A stretch of 64,000 nt of DNA from Thermoleophilia bacterium UBA6103 (lineage in GTDB: Bacteria; Actinomycetota; Thermoleophilia; UBA2241), in NCBI GenBank assembly GCA_002423545.1, contig DIWP01000002.1, positions 511 to 64,510 of the forward strand. Direction: 5' to 3'. A model generated the notes under the pieces. The model saw only the letters and a program-made list of their open reading frames with translations, ran no database searches and was not told where the DNA came from. The first letter of the stretch is position 1, and every line of letters begins with the position of its first letter. The position numbers were made by a program, and so were the translations under genes. Below are positions 24,712 through 35,916 of this stretch, in pieces.

Positions 24712-26094
24712 TCAGCGGCGGCGCAGACGGGCCACGAAGAAGCCGCTGGTGCCGTCACGCGGCGGCAGGGTCAGCAGCGCCGCGCCCAGTCGTTCATCCC
24801 GCAGCGCCGGGAACATCGTCCCCAGGTCGTCGAGCTCCACATGGGTCCGCCGCATCACGGCAGACACCACGTCCACGGTCTCACGGCGCGTCATGGTGCA
24901 GACCGCGTACGTCACACCGCCACCGGGACGGGCCAGCAGGACCGCTCGCTCGAGCAGTGCCTCCTGAGTCCGGGCGAGCCGTTCGACGTCGCCGGGCCGG
25001 CGTCGCCAGCGCAGATCGGGGCGGGTCGCCATCGTGCCCAGCCCGCTGCACGGAGCGTCCACGAGCACCACATCGAACTCACCGTCCAGATCGTCCGGCA
25101 GCCGCATCGAATCATCGACCAGTACCTCGGCTCCGGCGACCCGCATCCTGTCGAGCGTCGCTCGCAGCTGTGCGGCACGCTGCCGGTCGGAATCGACGGC
25201 CAGAAGACGGTGGGGTCTGAGCAGGGCCGCCAGATGCACCGTCTTGGCGCCCGGCGCCGCGCACAGGTCGGCCACGTCGCCGCCGCCGGCCATGCCGGCG
25301 GCCGCGACGACACCGACGAGTTGGGCGGCACGCGACTGCGGCGTCACTAGACCATCGCCAAAGGCGCGCGAGCGTTCCAGCGCCGGTCCCTGGTAGAGCA
25401 GCGCCTGCGGCCACGGAGGCCGGCCATCGGGCGACGATGAGGCTGGCGGCGACGGTGCCGCGGCGACCGCGATGCCGTCCTGCGCCAGAGCCGCCACGGC
25501 CTCGGGAACTGAGGCGAGCAGCGTGTTCACACGCAGACAGCGCTCCGGCACGTCATTGCCCTGGGCGAGCAGCGCCACGGTCGGCTCCTGCCCCCACTCC
25601 GCGATCAGGGCGTCGATGAGCCATGGTGGGTACGAGAAGCGCACCGACAGTCCCTCTGTCCCGGCCGCGCCGGCGGCGCGTGCGAAGATCGCGTTGCCCT
25701 CGTCGGCGGCCCGTCGCAGCACCGCGTTGACCAGACCGGCGCTGCCCGGTCCCGACCCTCGTGCCAGCTCGACGGACTCCGCCACCGCGGCATGGACCGG
25801 GATGCGGTCGAGAAAGAGCAGTTGATAGACGCCGAGCCGCAGCGCCGCGCGCACCTCCGCGGGCATCGATCGCAGCGGGTGACGTGAGAGGACCGCGATG
25901 ACGGCGTCGAGGCTGCGGCGACGCTTCGTGACGCCGCTGGCGAGCTCCCAGAACAGCGCCGCGTCGCGGCCGTCGAGATCCGCCCGAGCCGCCTCCCCGC
26001 GCAGTGCCGTCTCAAAGCGTACGCCGTCCTGTTCGACGGCGACCAGGACCCGCTGCGCCGCGCGGCGAGCCGGGGTCACCGACCGGTGAGCCAT
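24712..26094 (-). CDS. rsmB: 16S rRNA m5C967 methyltransferase
   Basis: SAM-dependent methyltransferase with an N-terminal NusB-like RNA-binding domain (about 8-135) and a RsmB/NOP methyltransferase domain (about 150-460). It has CAAPGAKTVHLA (SAM motif), DAPCSGLGT (first Cys) and VCTMTRRET (nucleophile Cys). 460 residues, the usual length. Its ATG at 26094 lies 19 bases inside the end of fmt. The def-fmt-rsmB order is widespread in bacteria. Confidence 0.95.
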   Translation of the reverse strand: MAHRSVTPARRAAQRVLVAVEQDGVRFETALRGEAARADLDGRDAALFWELASGVTKRRRSLDAVIAVLSRHPLRSMPAEVRAALRLGVYQLLFLDRIPVHAAVAESVELARGSGPGSAGLVNAVLRRAADEGNAIFARAAGAAGTEGLSVRFSYPPWLIDALIAEWGQEPTVALLAQGNDVPERCLRVNTLLASVPEAVAALAQDGIAVAAAPSPPASSSPDGRPPWPQALLYQGPALERSRAFGDGLVTPQSRAAQLVGVVAAAGMAGGGDVADLCAAPGAKTVHLAALLRPHRLLAVDSDRQRAAQLRATLDRMRVAGAEVLVDDSMRLPDDLDGEFDVVLVDAPCSGLGTMATRPDLRWRRRPGDVERLARTQEALLERAVLLARPGGGVTYAVCTMTRRETVDVVSAVMRRTHVELDDLGTMFPALRDERLGAALLTLPPRDGTSGFFVARLRRR

Positions 26095-26969
26095 CGTCCG
26101 GCACCGCGCAGGAACGTCGCCGTACTCTGCCGCCGGCCGCCGGGCGCCTGCAGCTCAAGGATCTCGACGCAGCCACGTCCGGCCGGGACCACCAGACGGT
26201 CGCCCTCTGCAGAGTCTGGCGGCTCTTCGAGCGTTGCTGCCCGCCACACCATGACGTCGCGGCCTTCGAGCTGCGTACGAGCGCCGACATCCGGCGACAA
26301 CGCCCGCACCTGATCGACGATCTGCTGCGCATCGCGACGCCAGTCGATGCGCCGGTCGTCTTTGGTGATCTTGCGTGCAAGGCTCGGCGTACCTGTCTGC
26401 TCGGTCCAGACCACGGTGCCGTCGTCGATCGCGGCCAGAGTCTGCAGCAGCGCGGCGGCCGCCGCTGGCGCCAGGATCTCGAAGGCGCGGCCGCTGTCTG
26501 CGTCGGCCGGCACCCGCACCTCCAGCGACTCTCCTATGGGGCCGGCGTCCACCGCCTCGACCATCCTGAGGATCGCCACGCCGAGCGTCGTCTCGCCGGC
26601 CATCAGCGCCCGCTGCACGGGGGCGGCGCCGCGCCAGCGCGGCAGCGCCGACGGATGGACCACCAGCGTCGGTATCGCCTGCAGGACCTCGGACCCGATG
26701 ATCTCGCCGTAGGCGCAGACGACGAACATGTCCGGCCGCGTCTCCAGAAGCTCTCGCAGGGCCGCGTCGTGCAATCGCTCCGGCTGCAGGATCGGCAGAG
26801 CCGCCGCGAGCGCGACCTCTTTGACCGGCGACGGCTGCGGCGTACCGTGACGCCCTCGCGGGCGATCTGGTCTGGTGACGACCAGCACCACGTCGTGCCC
26901 ACCCTGGGACAGCAGCTCGCGCAGCGTCATGGCGCCGAACGAAGAGGTGCCCGCGTAGGCCAGCCTCAT
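26076..26969 (-). CDS. fmt: Methionyl-tRNA formyltransferase (variant active-site Asn)
   Basis: Transfers formyl from 10-formyl-THF to Met-tRNAi. It has 297 residues: an N-terminal formyltransferase fold (about 1-200) and a C-terminal OB-like domain. The folate loop LPRWRGAAPVQ (109-119) is intact, and His105 and Asp141 match two members of the catalytic triad. The usual Asn, two residues before the His, is Val103 (LVVHPS; codon GTG). I have no record of how common this is among relatives. It lies between def and rsmB, as expected for fmt. Confidence 0.92.
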   Translation of the reverse strand: MRLAYAGTSSFGAMTLRELLSQGGHDVVLVVTRPDRPRGRHGTPQPSPVKEVALAAALPILQPERLHDAALRELLETRPDMFVVCAYGEIIGSEVLQAIPTLVVHPSALPRWRGAAPVQRALMAGETTLGVAILRMVEAVDAGPIGESLEVRVPADADSGRAFEILAPAAAAALLQTLAAIDDGTVVWTEQTGTPSLARKITKDDRRIDWRRDAQQIVDQVRALSPDVGARTQLEGRDVMVWRAATLEEPPDSAEGDRLVVPAGRGCVEILELQAPGGRRQSTATFLRGAGRWLTGR

Positions 26970-26988
26970 GCAGGCACCGCCCCCGGCG

Positions 26989-27549
26989 TCAGAGCGCCGG
27001 CACGCTGTCGCGAAGCTCGCGCATGGCGGCGGCGCGCTCGCGACGGCCGGTCCGGTCGAGGATCAGCACGCCCTCGAGATGATCGACCTCGTGCTGGATG
27101 ACCCGTGCCTCGAGGCCCTCGGCGCGGAAGCGGACCGCCTCACCGTGCACGTCCTGTCCTGCGACCTCGATGCCGGCTGCGCGGACCACCGGGACCATGA
27201 CACCCGGGACGCTGAGGCATCCCTCGTCGAACTCGGCAGAGTCCTCTGAGGTCCACGTGATGTCGGGATTGACCAGGATGCGGGGCTCCTCGTCGTCGAC
27301 CTCGAACACGATCAGTCGCTTCTGGACGCCCAGCTGCGGCGCCGCCAGGCCGATGCCCGGTGCGTCGTGCATGATCTGGATCATGCGGAAGGCGAGCTTG
27401 CGCAACGCGCCGTCGAAGCTCTCGACGATGTGCGCCCGGTCACGCAGCACGGGGTCTCCGACCACACGGATCTCGCGCTGTGCCGCCTGACTGCGAGCGG
27501 CCGCTTCTGCCTCGGACAGGCGACCGCGTGACGTCCCACTTCGACTCAT
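26989..27549 (-). CDS. def: Peptide deformylase
   Basis: Fe/Zn hydrolase that removes the N-formyl group from new proteins. It has 186 residues with all three motifs: GIGLAAPQ, EGCLSVPG (metal Cys) and HEVDHLEG (metal His pair and catalytic Glu). The N-terminal 20 residues are polar and longer than usual. The ATG at 27549 overlaps the stop of a tiny upstream reading frame (ATGA), and a TAGCAT -10-like box lies in the 70-base gap behind it. Works together with fmt downstream. Confidence 0.95.
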   Translation of the reverse strand: MSRSGTSRGRLSEAEAAARSQAAQREIRVVGDPVLRDRAHIVESFDGALRKLAFRMIQIMHDAPGIGLAAPQLGVQKRLIVFEVDDEEPRILVNPDITWTSEDSAEFDEGCLSVPGVMVPVVRAAGIEVAGQDVHGEAVRFRAEGLEARVIQHEVDHLEGVLILDRTGRRERAAAMRELRDSVPAL

Positions 27550-27619
27550 CTTCCACCGTCTCTCATCGTCGTCGCTTCATGCTACCGTGGTGGGCGCGGG
27601 CAGGCTACCTGGTGCCCGC

Positions 27620-30001
<2,382 letters not shown>

Positions 30002-30080
30002 CAGCCAGACGACCTCCCGTGCGCGGTCCGGTGCGGCGACGATCGACGCGACGCGCGGCCGCGTTCGACTGGTCCGCGGC

Positions 30081-31289
30081 TCAGGCCAGGCCGGCCTCCG
30101 CGCGCAGCGTCTCGGCCTTGTCGGTGCGCTCCCACGTGAAGTCGTGGTCGTTGCGGCCGAAGTGTCCGTAGGCAGCCGTCTTGCGGTAGATAGGCCGCCG
30201 CAGGTCGAGATCGCGGATGATGGCGCCCGGGCGCAGGTCGAAGTGCGCGCGCACCAGCTCGGCGATCAGGTCGTTGTCGACCTTCTCGGTGCCGTGACAG
30301 TCGACCATGATCGAGACCGGGTGGGCGACGCCGATGGCGTAGGCGACCTCGATCTCGCAACGGTCGGCCAGGCCGGCGGCGACCACGTTCTTGGCCACGT
30401 AGCGCGCCGCATAGGCGCCGGAACGGTCGACCTTGCTCGGGTCTTTGCCGGAGAACGCCCCACCGCCGTGCCGCGCCATGCCGCCGTAGGTGTCCACGAT
30501 GATCTTGCGTCCGGTGACGCCGGCGTCTCCCATCGGGCCACCGATGACGAACTTGCCGGTGGCGTTGACGATGCACAGCTTCTCGAGATCGGCCGCGTCG
30601 TAGAGGTCCTTGGGCACGATCGGCTCGACGACATGCTCCAGGAGGTCCGGCTTGATGAGCGTGTCGATGTCGATGCCGTCGGCGTGCTGGGCGGCGATGA
30701 TGACCTTGGTGACCTCCGCCGGCACGCCGTCTTCGTAGCGGATCGTGACCTGCGTCTTGCCGTCCGGCCGCAAGTACGGCAGCACCTCGGCCTTGCGGAC
30801 TTCGCTCAGCCGACGCGACAGCCGATGGGCCAGGGCGATCGGCATCGGCATGAGCTCCGGGGTCTCGTTGCAGGCATACCCGAACATCATGCCCTGGTCG
30901 CCGGCACCCTGGACGTCGCAGGCGTCTTCGTCGTTGACGTCCGTGCGGGTCTCCAGCGACTGGCTGACGCCCTGGCTGATGTCGGGCGACTGCTCGTGGA
31001 CCGAGACCATGACGCCGCACGTCTCGGCGTCGAAGCCGTACTTGGCGCGCGTATAGCCGACGTCGCGGACCGTGTCTCTGACGACCGTCGGGATGTCGAC
31101 ATACGTGTCTGTGGTGATCTCGCCGGCAACGACGACCAGACCGGTGGTGACGAGCGTCTCGCAGGCGACGCGCCCGTAGGGGTCGTCCTTGAAGATGGCG
31201 TCGAGGACGGCGTCGGAGATCTGGTCGGCAAGCTTGTCAGGGTGGCCTTCCGTGACCGACTCGGACGTGAAGACGAAGCTGTTGCTCAC
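30081..31289 (-). CDS. metK: S-adenosylmethionine synthetase
   Basis: Makes SAM from methionine and ATP. It has 402 residues from GTG 31289, which has a perfect AGGAGGT SD. The motifs EGHPDK (14-19), GAGDQGMMFGYA (ATP loop) and GGGAFSGKDPSKVDRS are all present. The frame stays open for 20 more codons to an ATG at 31349 that sits six bases after a TAGACT box. A second, leaderless start is therefore possible, although those 20 residues are not MetK-like. No SAM riboswitch was recognised in the 177-base gap upstream. Confidence 0.96.
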   Translation of the reverse strand: MSNSFVFTSESVTEGHPDKLADQISDAVLDAIFKDDPYGRVACETLVTTGLVVVAGEITTDTYVDIPTVVRDTVRDVGYTRAKYGFDAETCGVMVSVHEQSPDISQGVSQSLETRTDVNDEDACDVQGAGDQGMMFGYACNETPELMPMPIALAHRLSRRLSEVRKAEVLPYLRPDGKTQVTIRYEDGVPAEVTKVIIAAQHADGIDIDTLIKPDLLEHVVEPIVPKDLYDAADLEKLCIVNATGKFVIGGPMGDAGVTGRKIIVDTYGGMARHGGGAFSGKDPSKVDRSGAYAARYVAKNVVAAGLADRCEIEVAYAIGVAHPVSIMVDCHGTEKVDNDLIAELVRAHFDLRPGAIIRDLDLRRPIYRKTAAYGHFGRNDHDFTWERTDKAETLRAEAGLA

Positions 31290-31348
31290 GGTACCTCCTG
31301 CGTGGGACGCCCGGCCGGATGGCGCCGGGACGGTGCATGCCGACGGCA

Positions 31349-31361
31349 TCGGCGCAGTCTA
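31349..31361 (-). promoter_or_regulatory. -10 box of metK with leaderless-type geometry
   Basis: TAGACT (31361-31356), GCGCCG, then an ATG at 31349 that is in frame with metK. The arrangement matches the cca and der starts. There is no clear -35. Transcripts from here would have either a 60-base leader to the SD-led GTG or begin directly with the ATG. Confidence 0.5.
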
Positions 31362-31466
31362 CCAGACGAGGGCGCGGCCGGGCACCCGCGACAGCAGGAC
31401 CCAAGGTCGCGAACCGACGTCCCTGACGGCGTTACGCTGCCGACGGGCGTGCGACGAACAGCCTGC

Positions 31467-32480
31467 TCACGAGTCCGAACGTACCCCGCCCGGGAATCCC
31501 TCGACCTTCGGCTCGCGGCTCATCAGCGAGCGTACGCACTCGCGCGGGTCCTTGCCCAGCTCCAGGGCCTCGTAGACGTTCTCGGTCACCGGCATCTCGA
31601 CACCGAGCTGGGCGCAGAGATCGTGGACGGCGTAGGTCGTCGGGATGCCCTCCACCACCTGCCCGACCAGCTGCTGCAGCTCCGACGGCGCATGGCCGGC
31701 GGCCAGCAGCTCGCCGGCGCGCCGGTTGCGGCTGTGGCGCGACGTACAGGTGGCGATCATGTCGCCGATGCCGGCCAGACCCGCGAACGTCTCGAAGCGG
31801 GCCCCGACCCGCAGCCCGAGGCGGATGACCTCTGCGAGGCTGCGCGTGATGAGGCTGGCGCGTGTGTTGTCGCCGAAGCCGAGGCCGTCTGACATGCCGA
31901 CGGCGATGGCGATCGGATTCTTGACGGCGCCGCAGAACTCGACGCCGACCACGTCGGTGTTGCGATACACGCGGAAGACGTCGCTGGTGACGACCTGTTG
32001 CAGCGCCGCGCACAAGGCCTCATCGTGGGCCGCGATGACGGTGGCCGACGGCATGTCGCGAGCTACTTCTTCGGCGTGGTTGGGCCCGGAGAGGGCCGCC
32101 GCCGGGGCGCCGGTCTCGGCGGCGATGATCTCGGTCGGCCGCCGGAAGGTCCGCAGCTCGAGCCCTTTGGCCAGGGAGAGCTGGAGAGACTCCTCCGGCC
32201 GCCGCTCGGCGACCCAGCCGGCGACCTCGCGCAGTGCCTGCGTCGGCACCGCGTAGACCACCAGGTCGGTCGCGTCGAGCGACGCTTCCGAGAGCGCCGC
32301 GAACACCACTTCGGGTGGCACCTCCACACCCGGCAGGAAGTGCTCGTTGACGTGCTTCCGGTTGAGCTCGTCGGCCTCTGCCGAAGTGAGGGTGAGCACC
32401 TGCACGGCATGGCCGTTGGCGTGCAGCAGACGGGCGAAAGCGGTCCCCCAGCTTCCCGACCCGACGATGGTGACCTTCAT
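31467..32480 (-). CDS. gpsA: Glycerol-3-phosphate dehydrogenase [NAD(P)+]
   Basis: Reduces dihydroxyacetone phosphate to sn-glycerol 3-phosphate for phospholipid synthesis. It has 337 residues with the Rossmann loop GSGSWGTAFA (7-16), the catalytic Lys187 in GAVKNPIA and GDNTRASLI. ATG 32480 has GGAGGT upstream; the longer frame to 32528 lacks support. The order der-plsY-gpsA is common in Gram-positives, and PlsY uses the G3P made here. Confidence 0.96.
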   Translation of the reverse strand: MKVTIVGSGSWGTAFARLLHANGHAVQVLTLTSAEADELNRKHVNEHFLPGVEVPPEVVFAALSEASLDATDLVVYAVPTQALREVAGWVAERRPEESLQLSLAKGLELRTFRRPTEIIAAETGAPAAALSGPNHAEEVARDMPSATVIAAHDEALCAALQQVVTSDVFRVYRNTDVVGVEFCGAVKNPIAIAVGMSDGLGFGDNTRASLITRSLAEVIRLGLRVGARFETFAGLAGIGDMIATCTSRHSRNRRAGELLAAGHAPSELQQLVGQVVEGIPTTYAVHDLCAQLGVEMPVTENVYEALELGKDPRECVRSLMSREPKVEGFPGGVRSDS

Positions 32481-32531
32481 GCGGACCTCCCCGGTACCGA
32501 CGGGCTCACGAGACGCGCCCCCGGGCACTGC

Positions 32532-33194
32532 TCACGGCGGCGCCTGCGTCCGGCCTTCATCAGCGGGCCGCTCCCCGGCTTCGCGCCGGTTCCACGGGAA
32601 CCGCACACGCGGCTCCCGTCCCCTCACGATGCGGGCGATGTTGCCGTGGTGTGCCAGGATCACCAGCGATCCGAGCACGAGGGCGACGATGAGGTACGGC
32701 AGCGGCTGGCCGGTGACCCAGGTGATCAGGGGAAAGGCCACCGCCGCCGTGATCGAGGCGGCGCTGACCATTCGTGTGGTCACGAGAGTGAACAGGAAGG
32801 CCGCCAGGACCATCAGGAACACGAGCCACATGAGGCCGAGGACGACGCCGGCGCCGGTGGCGGTCCCCTTGCCGCCGCCGCCGCGCAGAAAGACCGACTT
32901 GACGTGTCCGACGACCGGCAGGGCGGCCAAGATCACGGCCAGCCAGGCCGGGTAGAGCAGGCCGGCCAGCAGCGCCGGCACGGCGCCCTTGGCGACGTCG
33001 CAGATGAGCACGACCGTGCCGGCCCGCGTGCCCAGCACACGGTAGGCGTTGGTGGTCCCCGTGTTGCCGGAGCCGTGCTCGCGGATGTCGATGCCGCGCG
33101 TAGCCCTCCCGATCCAGACACCGAAGGGGACGGCGCCCAGGAGGTAGGCGAACACGCCCAGTGCCACCGCCCCCGCGATCTCGCCGGCGCTCAC
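32532..33194 (-). CDS. plsY: Glycerol-3-phosphate acyltransferase PlsY
   Basis: Integral membrane enzyme that transfers acyl groups from acyl-phosphate to G3P. It has 220 residues and about five membrane segments. Conserved loops are GSGNTGTTNAYR (about 42-53) and GGGGKGTATG (about 104-113). The C-terminal 25 residues are polar and basic (GREPRVRFPWNRR onward). It lies between der and gpsA, which provides its substrate. The acyl-phosphate donor enzyme PlsX is not in this window. Confidence 0.95.
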   Translation of the reverse strand: MSAGEIAGAVALGVFAYLLGAVPFGVWIGRATRGIDIREHGSGNTGTTNAYRVLGTRAGTVVLICDVAKGAVPALLAGLLYPAWLAVILAALPVVGHVKSVFLRGGGGKGTATGAGVVLGLMWLVFLMVLAAFLFTLVTTRMVSAASITAAVAFPLITWVTGQPLPYLIVALVLGSLVILAHHGNIARIVRGREPRVRFPWNRREAGERPADEGRTQAPP

Positions 33195-33203
33195 GCGGTC
33201 ACC

Positions 33204-34508
33204 TCACGACGTCTTGAAGTCGATGATCAGGGGCACGCCCTCCAGTCCCAGCTCGGCGCGCAGTCGGTTCTCGACGAAGTAGCCGTAGTCGCGCGTCACC
33301 AGCCGCCGGTCGTTGACCTCCAGGGCGAACCGTGGCGGCGCCGTGCCGTACTGGGCCCCGTAGTAGATCTTGAGGCGGCGTCCCTTGCGGGCCGGAGCCG
33401 GCCGCACGCCGCCCAGCGTGCTGAGGATGCGATTGAGCTGGGCGGTCTGCACATGTGCGGCGTAGCGCCGGTCGAGATCGACGAGGGCATCGAGGAGCGC
33501 CGCCAGACCGTGATGGCGGACGGCCGAGACCGGCAGCACCTGCGGCTTCTGGCGCAGCTTGCGGCTCGCCAGACCGCGGGCGTCGGGCAGCGACGGCCGC
33601 TCCAGGTCCCACTTGTTGTAGGCGATCACGGTGGCGCAGCCGCGCCGTGTGGCCTCGGTGGCGATGCTGAGGTCGAGCTCGCCGATGCCGACGGTGGCGT
33701 CGGCAACCACGACCGCCACGTGTGCCCGATCGAGCGTCTGCAGGCTGCGCAGGTACGAGTAGTACTCCACACCGCTCACCCTCGCGGCCTTGCGCATGCC
33801 GGCGGTGTCGACGAACAGGAAGCGGCCGTGGCGGTTCTGGACGGTGGTGTCGATGGCGTCACGGGTGGTACCCGGGATGTCGCTGACTATGGTGCGCGGC
33901 TCGCCGACGATGGCGTTGAACAGCGAGGACTTGCCGGCGTTGGGACGGCCGACGATGGCGACCGGCACCACGGCTTCCTCGACATCCTCGCTCTCGTCCG
34001 GGCGCAGCGCCCGCAGATGGGCGACGATCTCGTCGAGCAGCTCGCCGCTGCCGGTACCGTGCACGGCGCTCACCGGCAGCGGATCGCCCACGCCGAGTTC
34101 GTAGAGGGCCGCGGCCATGGCGTCGGCCCTGGTGTCGTCGAGCTTGTTGGCCGCCAGCAGCACCGGCCTCCCGGCGCGTCGCAGCACGTCGGCGATCACA
34201 TGGTCGGCGGGCAGAGGTCCCACGCGGGCATCGACGACGAACAGCACCAGATCGGCGTCACGCACGGCCGCCTTCACCTGCTCCCTGATGCCGGCCGCCA
34301 GCGGGTGCTCATCGTCCTCATCGAACCCGCCGGTGTCGATCAGGTCGAACGTGAGGCCGCACCACTCTGCCGGTACTGCCTTGCGGTCGCGCGTGACACC
34401 CGGCGTCTCGTGGACGACGGCGGTGCGCGTGCCGCTCAGCCGGTTGATGAGGGTCGACTTGCCGGCGTTCGGTATGCCGACCACCGCCACGGCAGGGCGC
34501 GCGCTCAT
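33204..34508 (-). CDS. der: Ribosome assembly GTPase Der (EngA)
   Basis: Double GTPase needed for 50S maturation. It has 434 residues: G domain 1 with GIPNAGKS (11-18) and DTGG, G domain 2 with GRPNAGKS (about 184-191), DTAGMR and NKWD, then the KH-like C-terminal domain. The start ATG at 34508 overlaps the TGA of a 24-codon upstream frame (ATGA), and there is no SD in front of it. I infer that der translation depends on ribosomes finishing the upstream frame. Confidence 0.96.
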   Translation of the reverse strand: MSARPAVAVVGIPNAGKSTLINRLSGTRTAVVHETPGVTRDRKAVPAEWCGLTFDLIDTGGFDEDDEHPLAAGIREQVKAAVRDADLVLFVVDARVGPLPADHVIADVLRRAGRPVLLAANKLDDTRADAMAAALYELGVGDPLPVSAVHGTGSGELLDEIVAHLRALRPDESEDVEEAVVPVAIVGRPNAGKSSLFNAIVGEPRTIVSDIPGTTRDAIDTTVQNRHGRFLFVDTAGMRKAARVSGVEYYSYLRSLQTLDRAHVAVVVADATVGIGELDLSIATEATRRGCATVIAYNKWDLERPSLPDARGLASRKLRQKPQVLPVSAVRHHGLAALLDALVDLDRRYAAHVQTAQLNRILSTLGGVRPAPARKGRRLKIYYGAQYGTAPPRFALEVNDRRLVTRDYGYFVENRLRAELGLEGVPLIIDFKTS

Positions 34509-34579
34509 GTGGGCCGTGTACCGGCCGGCGTCGCGCCTGCCGGTACGGCACTGTCGGGAGAAGATCCACGGAAGGACAT
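34505..34579 (-). CDS. Possible 24-residue leaderless leader peptide coupled to der
   Basis: ATG at 34579, exactly six bases after a TACACT box, opens 24 codons (MSFRGSSPDSAVPAGATPAG, then TRPT) ending in a TGA that overlaps the der ATG. The peptide matches nothing I know, and its sequence is low in complexity. Support comes from its geometry: predicted transcript start on the ATG, stop coupled to der, and no SD for der. It might instead be untranslated leader. Confidence 0.45.
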   Translation of the reverse strand: MSFRGSSPDSAVPAGATPAGTRPT

Positions 34580-34585
34580 GGGCGC

Positions 34586-34591
34586 AGTGTA
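34586..34591 (-). promoter_or_regulatory. -10 box of der (leaderless type)
   Basis: TACACT (34591-34586) on the minus strand, preceded by TTTGC and followed by GCGCCC-ATG. It has the same layout as the cca and metK boxes. There is no clear -35. The rest of the 139-base gap between der and the DUF512 gene shows nothing else I can name. Confidence 0.5.
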
Positions 34592-34647
34592 GCAAAGCCA
34601 CACGGTCAGACCGCACGCGAGGGGCAGGAACGGCCCTGGAGGACTCC

Positions 34648-35916
34648 TCACGAAGCGGCGGCCGACGTCTCCAGGGCAGCGGCGAGCGACCCGGCGACGA
34701 GCAGGCGTCCCGCGCAGGCGCGGCGCAGCTCGGCGACCGTGACGTCGTCCAAAGTCACCTCACTGTATGGCGGCAGGAACGCGCGCGGCACCACCAGCCA
34801 CTCCCCGCTCCCCAGCGGTGCACGGCGCAGCTCGGCAATGACCTCACGTCCGCCGAGAAGCCCCGTCACCGTCACATGCGGTCCGAAGAGGCGGTTGTGG
34901 ACCACGAAGGGGCGGGCGTCGCCGAGCAGCTCGCACGCCCGCCGCACGACCGGTTCTGCAAGCGTGCCGCTGAGCAGCGCCAGAGGCGGCCGCACCGGTC
35001 CCCGGCGCGCCGAGCCGGCCGCCTCGTCGAGGAAAGCTGCGCAGATGCCGATCCCATTCTCGTACTGCAGCTCGGCGTCGGCCTCCGGCGGCGTGGCGCC
35101 GCAGAGCAGGTAGAGCTCGTCGGCGGCGTGCACGAAGGCGCGGCCCCGCTCGCGTCGCAGACGATGCTGCAGAGCCTCGATGAGCGTCACGGCCGTCTCG
35201 GCGTCGCCGGGCGTGACGCGGCGCAGCTCTCCCTCCGCTGCCAGCGACACCGGTACCACCCCGACGTCCTGGATGCTCTCCAGCCCGGCCAGCCGGAGGA
35301 TCGTCTCTTCGAGGATGACACCATCGTTCCAGCCCGGACACAGGACGATCTGCACGTGCGAGCGTATCCCCGCCGCGGCGAGACGCTCCAGCCGGGCCCG
35401 CGTCGGCCGTGCCGCCGGCCCCATGAGAGCCACACGGGTGTCGTCGTCCCAGGCATGAAGCGAGACGTAGAGCGGCGAGAGGTGAAGCCGTTCCACACGC
35501 GCCAGGTCGGCATCTTCCATGTTGCTCAAGGTGACGAAGTTCCCCTCCAGGAATGACAGGCGATAGTCGTCGTCCTTGACGTAGAGCCCGGCCCTGAGGC
35601 CGGGCGGGAGCTGGTCGACGAAGCAGAACCGACACGCGTTGCGACAGACCCGCGGCGTCGAGCCGAGACCGCCCGCCAGCTCCACCCCGTGCCACTCCCC
35701 GGGCGCGCAGCAGATCTCCAGCGTCAGCCGGCGACCGGCGCGCTCCACCTCGACCTCGAAGCAGCCGTCTGCCGCCACGAACTCCAGGTCCAGGACGTCG
35801 ACCGCCGGTCCGCCGTCCACTGCCAGCAGGCGGTCGCCGGTCCGCAAGCCCCCGCGTAGTGCCGCTCCGGAGACCGCCTCGACCGGCAGCCCTCCCGGCG
35901 GGCCCGCGCAGGTCAC
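34648..35916 (-). CDS. DUF512 radical-SAM-like protein with PDZ domain
   Basis: Conserved protein of unknown function that is often encoded next to der. It has 422 residues: a short PDZ-like N-terminus (about 5-60), then CRNACRFCFVDQLPPGLR with a CxxxCxxC cysteine cluster like radical SAM enzymes, followed by the family hallmark YVKDDDYRLSFLEGNFVTLSN and a C-terminal DUF512 region. I infer an Fe-S radical enzyme; the substrate is not predictable. GTG 35916 overlaps the ispH stop (GTGA). Confidence 0.9.
   Translation of the reverse strand: MTCAGPPGGLPVEAVSGAALRGGLRTGDRLLAVDGGPAVDVLDLEFVAADGCFEVEVERAGRRLTLEICCAPGEWHGVELAGGLGSTPRVCRNACRFCFVDQLPPGLRAGLYVKDDDYRLSFLEGNFVTLSNMEDADLARVERLHLSPLYVSLHAWDDDTRVALMGPAARPTRARLERLAAAGIRSHVQIVLCPGWNDGVILEETILRLAGLESIQDVGVVPVSLAAEGELRRVTPGDAETAVTLIEALQHRLRRERGRAFVHAADELYLLCGATPPEADAELQYENGIGICAAFLDEAAGSARRGPVRPPLALLSGTLAEPVVRRACELLGDARPFVVHNRLFGPHVTVTGLLGGREVIAELRRAPLGSGEWLVVPRAFLPPYSEVTLDDVTVAELRRACAGRLLVAGSLAAALETSAAAS

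Noticed and set aside
30144..31892. Plus-strand frame opposite metK
   Set aside because: Antisense to an unambiguous MetK and covers its promoter; no domain content.
31998..34592. An 864-codon plus-strand frame opposite gpsA-plsY-der
   Set aside because: Shadow of well-supported minus-strand genes; no SD or recognisable domain.
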